64,000 nucleotides of DNA from Candidatus Hydrogenedentota bacterium (GTDB lineage Bacteria > Hydrogenedentota > Hydrogenedentia > Hydrogenedentales > CAITNO01), in NCBI GenBank assembly GCA_012730045.1, contig JAAYBR010000138.1:45447-109446 (forward strand), read 5' to 3'. A program made the position numbers and the translations under genes. Below are positions 18,664-26,100 of the stretch, piece by piece; position 1 is the stretch's first letter; every line of letters begins with the position of its first letter. The notes below the pieces were generated by a model. It had not been told where the DNA came from. It was given only the letters and a program-made list of their open reading frames with translations, and did not search any database.

Positions 18664-19074
18664 TCAGAACATCTGCCGGAACTGCTCTTCCGTGGAGGGC
18701 TGGGGTTCGGGGGTCTCCCAGTAGGACTGGTCCGGGGCGGCGCGGCGCTGTTTGAGGGGGTCGTTGCCCATCATGCGCATGATGAACCCCGTGGGGGTGA
18801 GCATGCCGTAGAAGACGATGCCGAGCATGAGGCGGGTCATGACCCAGTTGACGCCCTCGGCGAACTTCATCCACCCGGCGAAGACAGGCTTCAGCAGGCC
18901 GGGCGCGGCGAGTCCGAGGACGGCGAAGACGGCGGCCACGGCGAAAAAGGCCCACGGCACGCCGTGGAACCCGTGGAATGCCCAGCGCACGAGGCCCAGC
19001 ACGATGATGGCCGCAGCCATGACCAGCCCAAATTTACGCTGCTCGTTTCTGTCCGATATGTCCGGCTTCTTCAT
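18664..19074 (-). CDS. SxtJ-family small membrane protein
   Basis: 136 residues with two or three hydrophobic segments (about 17-60 and 80-100) and a hydrophilic C-terminal tail (PEPQPSTEEQFRQMF). It lies 34 bases downstream of the carbamoyltransferase on the same strand. That neighbourhood is the hallmark of SxtJ-like proteins, which are small membrane partners repeatedly found beside NodU/CmcH carbamoyltransferases, including in the saxitoxin cluster. Its biochemical role is unknown. The call rests on size, topology and context. Confidence 0.65.
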   Translation of the reverse strand: MKKPDISDRNEQRKFGLVMAAAIIVLGLVRWAFHGFHGVPWAFFAVAAVFAVLGLAAPGLLKPVFAGWMKFAEGVNWVMTRLMLGIVFYGMLTPTGFIMRMMGNDPLKQRRAAPDQSYWETPEPQPSTEEQFRQMF

Positions 19075-19108
19075 TCTTCACCGTCCGTGGGGGGTGTTCC
19101 CCCGCGTG

Positions 19109-20923
19109 TTAGTCCAGCTCAAACTCCGCCTTCCAGTCCGACTCGTCCTTCCAGGGGGCCTGCTCCGTCTTGTCAAGCACGTAGCCGCCGAGACACAGGA
19201 AGTCCATGTGCGTGCGCATGAAGCAGGTGTAGGCCTCCTCGGGCGTGCGCACGATGGGCTCGCCGCGCACGTTGAACGACGTGTTGATGAGGACCGGGCA
19301 CCCGGTCTTTCGGCGGAAGGCGTCCAGCAGGGCGTGGTAGGCGGGGTTGTCCTCCCGCCGCACGGTCTGGATGCGCGCCGAGTTGTCCACATGGGTCACC
19401 GCGGGAATCTCCGACCGCACCACCTTGAGCTTGTCAAAGCCCTGGGCGGCGGTCTCCTCCTCCGTCAGCGCCCGCAGGCGGTCCGGCAGCACGTCCGCCA
19501 CGAGCAGCATGTAGGGGCTCTCGTGGCCGCGCAGGTCGAACCACTCGTCCGCGTGCTCCACCATGACCGACGGGGCGAAGGGGCGGAAGGACTCGCGGAA
19601 CTTGATCTTGAGATTGAGGACCGACTGCATCTCGCGGGACCGGGGGTCGCCGAGGATGCTGCGCGCGCCGAGGGCGCGCGGGCCGAACTCCATGCGCCCC
19701 TGGAACCACCCCACGACCTTTTGCCCGGCGATGATCCCCGCGACCACGTCCGGAATCTCGTCCATGGAATAGTGCTTGTGGGGGATGTTCCGCTCCTTGA
19801 GGAAGCGGCCGATCTCCTCGTCGGAGAAGGTGTTCCCGAGATAGGTGGCCTTCTGTCGCCGGGGGTCCGGCGTGCGCGGCTGGTCCAGGCACTGGTGCCA
19901 CACGCTCAGGGCCGCGCCCAGGGCGTTGCCGCCGTCGCCCGCGCAGGGCTGGATCCACACATCCTCGTAGGGCCCCTCGCGCAGGAGCCGCCCGTTGGCC
20001 ACGCAGTTCAGCGCCACGCCGCCCGCGAGGGCCAGGTGCCGCGCCCCGGTCTCCTTGTGGACCTGGCGGGCCATGTTCAGCATGATCTCCTCCGTCACCT
20101 CCTGCACCGACCGGGCGAGGTCCATCTCGCGCTGCGTGATCTTCGTCTCCGGCCTGCGCTCCGGCCCGCCGAAGAGCCCGGCGAAGGCCGCGTTCGTCAT
20201 GCGCAGGCCCGCGCAGTAGTCGAAATACTTCATGTTCAGGCGGAACGACCCGTCGTCGCGGAGGTCCACCAGCTCGCGGCGGATGATGTCCGCGTAGCGC
20301 GGCTCGCCGTAGGGCGCGAGGCCCATGAGCTTGTACTCGCCGCTGTTCACCCGGAACCCCGTGAAGTACGTGAAGGCCGAGTACAGCAGCCCCAGCGAGT
20401 GGGGGAAGGTGATCTCCTTGAGGATTTCCACCCTGTTGCCCCGGCCGACGCCGTAGGTCGTGGTGGCCCACTCGCCCACGCCGTCCACGGTGATGAAGGC
20501 GGCCTCCTCCCACGGGCAGGGGAAGAACGCCGACGCCGCGTGGGACAGGTGGTGCGTCGAGAAGTAGACCTTCCCCTTGTATCCCAGCTCCTTGCGGAGC
20601 GTGCCGCGCATGAAGAGCTTTTCCGAGAGCCACGACGGCACCTGCTCGTAGAACGAGCGGATGCCCTTCGGGGCGAGGGCGGCATAGGTCAGCAGGAGCC
20701 GCTCGAACTTCACCAGCGGCTTGTCGTAGAACGCGACCGCGTCCACCTCGTCCAGCGTGATCCCCGCCTCGGCCAGGCAGTAGTCCGCCGCCTCCTTCGG
20801 AAAGCGCGGGTCGTGCTTCCGCCGCGAAAAGCGCTCCTGCTGCGCCGCCGCGACGATCTCGCCGTCGCGCAGCAGCGCCGCCGCGCTGTCATGGTAAAAC
20901 GCCGATATGCCGAGAATGTACAT
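19109..20923 (-). CDS. O-carbamoyltransferase, NodU/CmcH family
   Basis: 604 residues. The start is placed at the ATG giving MYILGISAFYHDSAA, the conserved N-terminus of the family; a longer frame exists but adds only 12 unconserved residues. Visible motifs are FSTHHLSHAASAFF near residue 121 (metal/nucleotide site of the Kae1-like domain), GRMEFGPRALGARSILGDPR near 410 and INTSFNVRGEPIV near 550, the last two in the C-terminal YrdC-like transfer domain. The enzyme makes carbamoyl-adenylate from carbamoyl phosphate and ATP and moves the carbamoyl group to a hydroxyl of a sugar or secondary metabolite. No biosynthetic cluster surrounds it, so the acceptor is unknown; a surface-glycan sugar is plausible. 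Likely cotranscribed with the SxtJ-like gene. Confidence 0.9.
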   Translation of the reverse strand: MYILGISAFYHDSAAALLRDGEIVAAAQQERFSRRKHDPRFPKEAADYCLAEAGITLDEVDAVAFYDKPLVKFERLLLTYAALAPKGIRSFYEQVPSWLSEKLFMRGTLRKELGYKGKVYFSTHHLSHAASAFFPCPWEEAAFITVDGVGEWATTTYGVGRGNRVEILKEITFPHSLGLLYSAFTYFTGFRVNSGEYKLMGLAPYGEPRYADIIRRELVDLRDDGSFRLNMKYFDYCAGLRMTNAAFAGLFGGPERRPETKITQREMDLARSVQEVTEEIMLNMARQVHKETGARHLALAGGVALNCVANGRLLREGPYEDVWIQPCAGDGGNALGAALSVWHQCLDQPRTPDPRRQKATYLGNTFSDEEIGRFLKERNIPHKHYSMDEIPDVVAGIIAGQKVVGWFQGRMEFGPRALGARSILGDPRSREMQSVLNLKIKFRESFRPFAPSVMVEHADEWFDLRGHESPYMLLVADVLPDRLRALTEEETAAQGFDKLKVVRSEIPAVTHVDNSARIQTVRREDNPAYHALLDAFRRKTGCPVLINTSFNVRGEPIVRTPEEAYTCFMRTHMDFLCLGGYVLDKTEQAPWKDESDWKAEFELD

Positions 20924-21043
20924 GCGGTTCTTTCCGTCTGCCGCCCATGAAGACGCCATTGTACCCGCGCGGCCGCGTCCAAGTAAACGGCCGGCCGCCC
21001 GGCGGGATTCCGGCGCGGGGGCATCGGTTCAATCTCCTCTACG

Positions 21044-21081
21044 CTGTCCACGTCGTCCACCCTGTCCACTTCGTCCACCGG
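21044..21081. repeat. 9-base GTCCACnnn tandem repeat
   Basis: Four units of GTCCACnnn (GTCCACGTC, GTCCACCCT, GTCCACTTC, GTCCACCGG) in the gap between the divergent carbamoyltransferase and diheme PD40 genes. The 9-base period equals that of the GTCGGACxx family elsewhere in the window, but the core differs. Confidence 0.7.
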
Positions 21082-21156
21082 CCGCCTGCGGCGTGCCCTG
21101 TTCCGGCGGGGTTTGGTGTACACTGGAGCGGTTGGTGGCAGACCTTGGAGGTTGTC

Positions 21157-24003
21157 ATGTTTCTGCGAACCGTTCTTTGCTGTCTTGTGCTGGCGGTGTT
21201 TCCCGTGTGCGTCCTGGCCGCTGATGCGCCCGTTCTCGGCACGCCCCGGGTGTTTTATGACGGCGCGCCCGCGCCCGCGCCGGGGCCCGCCACCTGCGGG
21301 TTCTATCTGGTCGCCGGGGCGGAGGGGCCGCAGGTCGCCGCGCTGGGCGGCGCCGCCTTCGCCGCGTGCCTGCGCCGGGGCGAGGAGGTGGTGATCGAAG
21401 TCCCCGTCGGCGGGGTTCCCGCCGGGACGCCCTGCCGCGCCGAGGTGACGCTGTCCGAGGGCCGGTCGGCCCGGGTCGGCATGTCGTTTGACCCGGACCC
21501 CGCGCTCCAGGAACTCACCGCCGGGCAGACGCTGCGGCTGGACGCCGCCGTCCCCGGGGACGGAGACGGCATTCTCCGCCTGCGTGTCGTCGGCGGCCCC
21601 GGCGAGTGCGTGGTCCAGTGGCGGAGCGCCGCGCTGGCTTTGGGCGCGGAGACGCTTCTGGTCCCGCTGACGCCGCCGCCCGCGGCGGAGGTGTTCCCGC
21701 CCCCCGTGTCCCCGGCGCCGCGCCCCGGTCTGGAGCGCGCGCTCATTGAGCACGACTGGCGGCTGCGCGACGGCATCGGCGCGGCGCGCGAGCCCGTGAC
21801 GCATGCCGTGGCGGTGTCCCGCGTCCTCGCGCAGGGCAATGCCCTCGTCGCGCGGCTGGCGTCGCCGCCGGACGCCCTGCTGGCGGAGTGGCGCGCCCTG
21901 GAGGCCGCCCACGCGGCCCTCACGGCGGTCGCGCCGCCGGACGGCGACCCGCGCTGGGAGGACCTGTGGCGGCGGACGCACTGGGCGCGGCGGCGTCTGA
22001 TGCTGTCGGACCCCCTCGCGCAGACCGGCCCCATCCTCTTCGCGAAGCATGTGCCGTCCGCCTTCAGCCACCAGCTCACGCAGGTCTACGGCCGCCTCGC
22101 CCGCGCGGGCGGCGGGCTCTTCGTGCTGGAGAGCCCCGGCGAATCCATGGCCTGCCGCCCCCTGACGGACGGCCTCTTCCCCGACGGCAACTTCATGCAC
22201 CCCGAGCCGACCCACGACGCGGACCGCATCCTCTTCGCGTGGTGCGCGTCGCCGTCCGTGCCCGCGTGGGAGCCCACGCCGGAGACCCGCGCGAGGCACT
22301 ACCACCTCTACGAGATCCGGCCGGACGGCTCCGGCCTGCGGCAGCTGACCGACGGGGCGTATGACGACTTCTCGCCCCGCGAGCTGCCCAGCGGGAAGAT
22401 CCTGTTCGTCTCCACGCGGCGCGGCGGATTCCACCGCTGCGGCGGCGGGCCCTGCGACGTGTACACCCTCGCCGTGGCCGACGCCGACGGCGCCAACCCG
22501 CACCCCGTCTCGTTCCACGAGACGAACGAGTGGGACCCGGCGGTGCTGGCCGACGGCCGCGTGGTCTACACGCGCTGGGACTATGTGGACCGCAACGCCG
22601 TCCACTACCAGCAGCTTTGGATGACGCGCCCCGACGGGTCGTCGCCCGGCGCCTACTACGGCAACAACACGTTCAACCCCGTGGGCGTGTGGGAGGCGCG
22701 GCAGGTGCCCGGGTCGCCGCTGGTCATGGCCACCGCCGCCGCGCACCACGCCATGACGGCGGGCTCCGTCGTGCTGGTGGACCGCCGCCTCGGGCTGGAG
22801 AATGAGGCGCCCCTGCGCCGCCTCACGCCCGACGCCCCCTTCCCCGAGAGCGAGACCATCGTGCCCCCGGCCAACTGGCACGCCCCCGGCAGCCCCGCCG
22901 AGTACCTGACCCCGGAGGAGGACCGCCGCTGGCCCGGCCACTGCTACAAGAGCCCGACGCCCCTGTCCGAGACGGTCTTCCTCGTTTCGTACAGCTACGA
23001 CGGCCTCATCGGCGAGCCCGCCGCCAACCCGGCCAACCAGTTCGGCCTCTACCTCGCCGACGCCGACGGCAACCGCGAGCTGCTTTACCGCGACCCGAAC
23101 ATCTCCAGCCTCTGGGCCGCGCCGCTGCGTCCCCGGCCCCGCCCGCCGGTCCTCCCCGACGAGACCGACGCCGCCCTCGGCGACGAGGGGGTCTTCTACC
23201 TGCAGGACGTGGCGCGCGGCAATTACGGCATCGCGCCCGGGTCCGTGAAACAGCTCCGCATCGTGCAGGTGCTGCCCAAGACCACGCCCAACGCCAACCA
23301 GCCCATGGTCGGCCTGGCCAGCGCCTCGCCGGGGAAACAGGTCCTCGGCACCGTGCCCGTTGAGGCCGACGGCTCCGCGTACTTCCGCGCCCCCGCGCGC
23401 ATCCCCCTGCACTTCCAGATTCTCGACGAACGCGGCCGCGCCCTCCAGACCATGCGCAGCGTGACCTACCTCCAGCCGGGGGAAAAGGCCTCCTGCGTCG
23501 GCTGCCACGAGTCCCGCCACGGCACCCCGCCCCCCGCCGCCGCGACCCTCGCCGCGCGCCGCGAACCCTCCGTCCTCACCCCCGGCCCCGACGGGTCCAA
23601 GCCCCTCAGCTACCCGATCCTCGTGCAGCCCGTCCTCGACCGGAACTGCGTGCGTTGCCACGATGGCGGCCCGCAGGCCGCCCCGCCCGTCCTCACCGGC
23701 GACCCCGAAGGGGCGTTCTCCAAGTCCTACAACGCCCTCGGCCCCCTCGTCGCCTACACCGCCTGGGCCGGCCTCCAGGAAAACAGCGAACCCGAAACCC
23801 CGCCCGGCCGCTTCGGCGCCGTCGCCAGCCGCCTCACCGCCCTCCTCGACGCGGGCCACCACGAGGTCGCCCTGTCCGCCGAAGACCAGGACCGCCTCAC
23901 CACCTGGATGGACGCCAACGCCCTCTTCTACGGCACCTTCAAGCCCGAAGACCAGGCTCGCCAGCTAAAAGGCGAGCGCATCGAGGGCCCTGAGTTGAAT
24001 TGA
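21157..24003 (+). CDS. Exported PD40-propeller protein with two c-type heme sites (HzsA-related family)
   Basis: 948 residues. The start at ATG 21157 has GGAGGT four bases away and gives a clear signal peptide (MFLRTVLCCLVLAVFPVCVLA); the longer frame has neither. The middle (about residues 385-500) holds PD40/TolB-type blade motifs such as YEIRPDGSGLRQLTDG and FVSTRRGGFHRCG. Two CxxCH heme sites follow, CVGCH at 780-784 and CVRCH at 831-835. This arrangement is shared with proteins annotated as related to the hydrazine synthase alpha subunit, which are common in Planctomycetota-like genomes that do not perform anammox. It should sit in the periplasm and bind heme. No hydrazine synthase beta/gamma genes are nearby, so electron transfer or a sugar-related role is more likely. 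A TACACT -10-like site lies at 21119. Confidence 0.75.
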   Translation: MFLRTVLCCLVLAVFPVCVLAADAPVLGTPRVFYDGAPAPAPGPATCGFYLVAGAEGPQVAALGGAAFAACLRRGEEVVIEVPVGGVPAGTPCRAEVTLSEGRSARVGMSFDPDPALQELTAGQTLRLDAAVPGDGDGILRLRVVGGPGECVVQWRSAALALGAETLLVPLTPPPAAEVFPPPVSPAPRPGLERALIEHDWRLRDGIGAAREPVTHAVAVSRVLAQGNALVARLASPPDALLAEWRALEAAHAALTAVAPPDGDPRWEDLWRRTHWARRRLMLSDPLAQTGPILFAKHVPSAFSHQLTQVYGRLARAGGGLFVLESPGESMACRPLTDGLFPDGNFMHPEPTHDADRILFAWCASPSVPAWEPTPETRARHYHLYEIRPDGSGLRQLTDGAYDDFSPRELPSGKILFVSTRRGGFHRCGGGPCDVYTLAVADADGANPHPVSFHETNEWDPAVLADGRVVYTRWDYVDRNAVHYQQLWMTRPDGSSPGAYYGNNTFNPVGVWEARQVPGSPLVMATAAAHHAMTAGSVVLVDRRLGLENEAPLRRLTPDAPFPESETIVPPANWHAPGSPAEYLTPEEDRRWPGHCYKSPTPLSETVFLVSYSYDGLIGEPAANPANQFGLYLADADGNRELLYRDPNISSLWAAPLRPRPRPPVLPDETDAALGDEGVFYLQDVARGNYGIAPGSVKQLRIVQVLPKTTPNANQPMVGLASASPGKQVLGTVPVEADGSAYFRAPARIPLHFQILDERGRALQTMRSVTYLQPGEKASCVGCHESRHGTPPPAAATLAARREPSVLTPGPDGSKPLSYPILVQPVLDRNCVRCHDGGPQAAPPVLTGDPEGAFSKSYNALGPLVAYTAWAGLQENSEPETPPGRFGAVASRLTALLDAGHHEVALSAEDQDRLTTWMDANALFYGTFKPEDQARQLKGERIEGPELN

Positions 24004-24087
24004 GGAATGCTCTCGAAAACCGTCGGGGTGTTCCCTCGCGGCAATCCCACTGGTCACCGCCTTTCGAGTCTCGCAACTTCATCGCCA

Positions 24088-24271
24088 GGACAATCGCACC
24101 AGAAATCCGCCCACCCTTCCCGACAAAGAGCTCTTTCGCCCCCTGTTTCTTGTTCTCTTTCACGCTGAAAGCGTTGCCGAATATAGCCCAGGCCAGGCCG
24201 CCGCCCGAAGGGCCAGGCCTGCCCTGGGTTGCCCGGACAGAAAGAATCATGCCCCAACGGGGCAGCCGAAA
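24088..24271 (-). repeat. About 185-bp dispersed repeat, copy A
   Basis: Nearly the same sequence, in opposite orientation, occurs at 29314-29500. Shared landmarks are GCCCCAACGGGGCAGCCGAA, a self-complementary GGCCAGGCC/GGCCTGGCC core that can fold into hairpins, CGCTGAAAGCGTTGCCGAAT, and a purine run around GAAAGAG. Copies differ by small substitutions. No conserved reading frame is evident, so it is a non-coding dispersed element, possibly structured. Confidence 0.8.
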
Positions 24272-24285
24272 CGGGGACGGGCACC

Positions 24286-24373
24286 CAAAGACAAGGCCGC
24301 CGGGACGGCGGCGGTACGGTTTGCCCCCGTCGGCACATTCCGTACCGCGGGCGTCCCGCCTGCCCCGTCTTTG
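24286..24373. repeat. Imperfect palindromic element (CAAAGAC...GTCTTTG type)
   Basis: An inverted repeat with arms of about 35 bases: CAAAGAC...GGGACG...GGTACGG facing CCGTACC...CGTCCC...GTCTTTG. The right arm matches the element at 41248-41331, so these are two members of one REP-like family. Confidence 0.7.
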
Positions 24374-24447
24374 TGACGTGTCCATGGGTGCGTTTCCGTC
24401 GGATCCAGGCGACCGTTCGCGCCGGAACCGCCGGACTCTGGAACGCC

Positions 24448-25713
24448 CTACACGGCAGGCAGGCCGTAGCCCTCGCGGTATTCGCGGGTGAAGAGCCTCA
24501 TGGCTTCGGGGTCGCCGGGGATTTCCCAGGTGCCGGGGTCCACGGCGAGTTTGCGGCCCGTGCGGTGGGCGATGTTGGCGAGCTGGCACAGGGCGGTGGA
24601 GACGGCGCCTTCGGCGATGCCGCCGTTGAGCCCCGTCGGGTCGCCCGCCTTGACGCAGTCCAGGAAGTTGCGCTGGTGGGCGTCGAAGTCGCCGTAGGGG
24701 CCGAACTCGCGCTTTGCGCCGTCGGTGAAGGTCGCCGTGCAGCCCTTCCTGCCGAAGTCGAGGCGGCCCTTGTCGCCGTAGAAGACCACGCCGTTGTCAT
24801 GGCCCTCGAGGGGGTAGCGGGTCCAGAGGCGCATCTCGTAGATGAGGTGGCGGTCGCCGTAGTCGAAGACCGCCGTCATGGTGTCGGGGGTCTCGTGGTC
24901 GTCGTCGTAGAAGAGCTGGGCGCCCGTGGCGGTGACGGAGTGGGGCACCCCGCCGCCGAGGCCCCAGCGCGCCTGGTCCAGCTGGTGGATGCCGTCGTTG
25001 CCCACGTCGCCGGAGCCGTAGTCCCAGAACCAGTGCCAGTTGTAGTGCCAGCGGTTGGCGGTGAAGGGGCGCTTGGGCGCGGGGCCGAGCCACAGGTCGT
25101 AGTTGACGCCGGGGGGCGGGTCCGACTCGGGCGCGCGGCCGATGGGCTCGCGGAGCTGGTGGTTGATCGCCTTGGCGGCGCGCACCTTGCCGAGGCCGCC
25201 GTCGCGCATGAACGCCACGGCGTCCTTCAGCGACTGGCCGCTGCGGCCCTGGGTGCCCTGCTGGACCACCTTGCCGGAGCGGGCGGCGGCGTCGCGCAGC
25301 GTGCGCGCCTCGTGGAGGGTCTGGGCGCAGGGCTTCTCCACGTAGACATGCTTGCCCGCGGCGAGGGCCGCCAGCGCCACCGGCGTGTGCCAGTGGTCCG
25401 GCGTGGCGACGCTCACGGAGTCAATGCTCTTGTCCTCCAGCACGCGCCGGAAGTCGTCGTGGAGCTTCGCGCCGGGGAGCTTCTCGCCGACCTTGGCGAG
25501 GCGTTCCGGGTCCACGTCGCACAGCGCGGCGATCTCGCAGTCCGGGAACCCGCTGAGGGTGCGCGCGTGGTGCGTGCCCTGGCCGCCGAGGCCGATGACG
25601 GCGTGGCGGATCTTCACATCCTCCGCGCGGGCGGCGCGCGGCAGGACGAGGGATGCCGTCCCTGCGGAGAGCGCGGCGGCGGTCAGAAAGGTGCGGCGGC
25701 TGCATGCGTCCAT
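24448..25713 (-). CDS. Tat-exported Gfo/Idh/MocA-family oxidoreductase
   Basis: 421 residues from an ATG preceded by AAGGAG. The N-terminus SRRTFLTAAALSAG is a twin-arginine signal, so the folded enzyme with its cofactor is exported. The Rossmann motif VIGLGGQGTHH follows near residue 40, then EKPCAQTLHEA with the conserved Lys of the family and a C-terminal domain with GNDGIHQLDQARWGL. The family oxidises or reduces sugars and inositols with NAD(P); the substrate is not readable. A second Tat oxidoreductase of the same type lies at 27607-28962. The gene is isolated from it by a repeat-rich gap. Confidence 0.88.
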   Translation of the reverse strand: MDACSRRTFLTAAALSAGTASLVLPRAARAEDVKIRHAVIGLGGQGTHHARTLSGFPDCEIAALCDVDPERLAKVGEKLPGAKLHDDFRRVLEDKSIDSVSVATPDHWHTPVALAALAAGKHVYVEKPCAQTLHEARTLRDAAARSGKVVQQGTQGRSGQSLKDAVAFMRDGGLGKVRAAKAINHQLREPIGRAPESDPPPGVNYDLWLGPAPKRPFTANRWHYNWHWFWDYGSGDVGNDGIHQLDQARWGLGGGVPHSVTATGAQLFYDDDHETPDTMTAVFDYGDRHLIYEMRLWTRYPLEGHDNGVVFYGDKGRLDFGRKGCTATFTDGAKREFGPYGDFDAHQRNFLDCVKAGDPTGLNGGIAEGAVSTALCQLANIAHRTGRKLAVDPGTWEIPGDPEAMRLFTREYREGYGLPAV

Positions 25714-26096
25714 GGGATGCTCCTTCTCGTTGGACGGTTCCGGAGGGAGGGGAACCACCGATGAACAGTGATGAACACCGATGAAGAGTATGGGAGCCGG
25801 AGGGATATCCGGTCAACCGCGCGCCTTCGGCCCGAACCGCCGGGCGGGGGGGACGCAAAGCAGACGCGGCATCTTGCCGCGTTCTTGGGGTTTTCGTTGG
25901 CCCAAAGAACGCGGCAAGATGCCGCGTCTACTTTGCGGGTACGAGAGGACCGCACTGAGCCCGCCATGACGCGCTTATTCCCGTCATTGCGAACGAAGTG
26001 AAGCAATCCCGTTCCCGGAACACCCCGCACTTTCCGGAGCCCGCTCCGGGCCTATCATTCCCCTCTTCATCGGTGTTTATCACTGTTCATCGGTGG
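25714..26096. other. Gene-free gap bracketed by inverted repeats
   Basis: 383 bases between two minus-strand genes. Near-identical arms of about 35 bases (ACCACCGATGAACAGTGATG...) lie in opposite orientation at its two ends. Inside are a long palindrome (25862-25929) and, near 25985-26010, a TCATTGCGAACGAAGTGAAGCAAT sequence broken here as TCATTGCGAACGAAG / TGAAGCAAT, a motif seen in intergenic regions of many bacteria. No gene is seen. Confidence 0.75.
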
Positions 26097-26100
26097 TTAC
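25752..26100. repeat. Terminal inverted repeat pair, about 35 bp each
   Basis: The left arm (25752-25788) and right arm (26066-26100) are inverted copies built from ACCGATGAACAGTGATGAAC followed by ACCGATGAAGAG, with one or two mismatches. The right arm runs into the stop codon of the ThuA-isochorismatase gene. Confidence 0.8.
25862..25929. repeat. Perfect 25-bp-arm palindrome (MITE/REP-like), copy A
   Basis: Arms 25862-25886 and 25905-25929 are exact reverse complements, built on AGACGCGGCATCTTGCCGCG. The 18-base loop includes TTGGCCCA. A related copy lies at 59626-59693. Confidence 0.85.

Larger units (their letters stand above)
24004..24447. other. Gene-free gap filled with two dispersed repeats
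   Basis: 444 bases between the diheme protein and an oppositely oriented oxidoreductase. It holds one copy of a roughly 185-bp dispersed repeat (24088-24271) and one copy of a palindromic element (24286-24373). I see no gene or RNA of known type in the rest. Confidence 0.75.

Noticed and set aside
21157..24003. Anammox hydrazine synthase
   Set aside because: Only the alpha-related family architecture is present; the beta/gamma subunits and other anammox genes are absent.
24004..24447. tRNA or other known RNA gene in the larger gaps
   Set aside because: No cloverleaf arms, TTCGA-type loops or known riboswitch cores were seen here or in the other long gaps; the structured sequence belongs to dispersed repeats.
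25714..26096. Insertion sequence
   Set aside because: There are inverted arms but no transposase frame and no clear target-site duplication, so only repeats are annotated.
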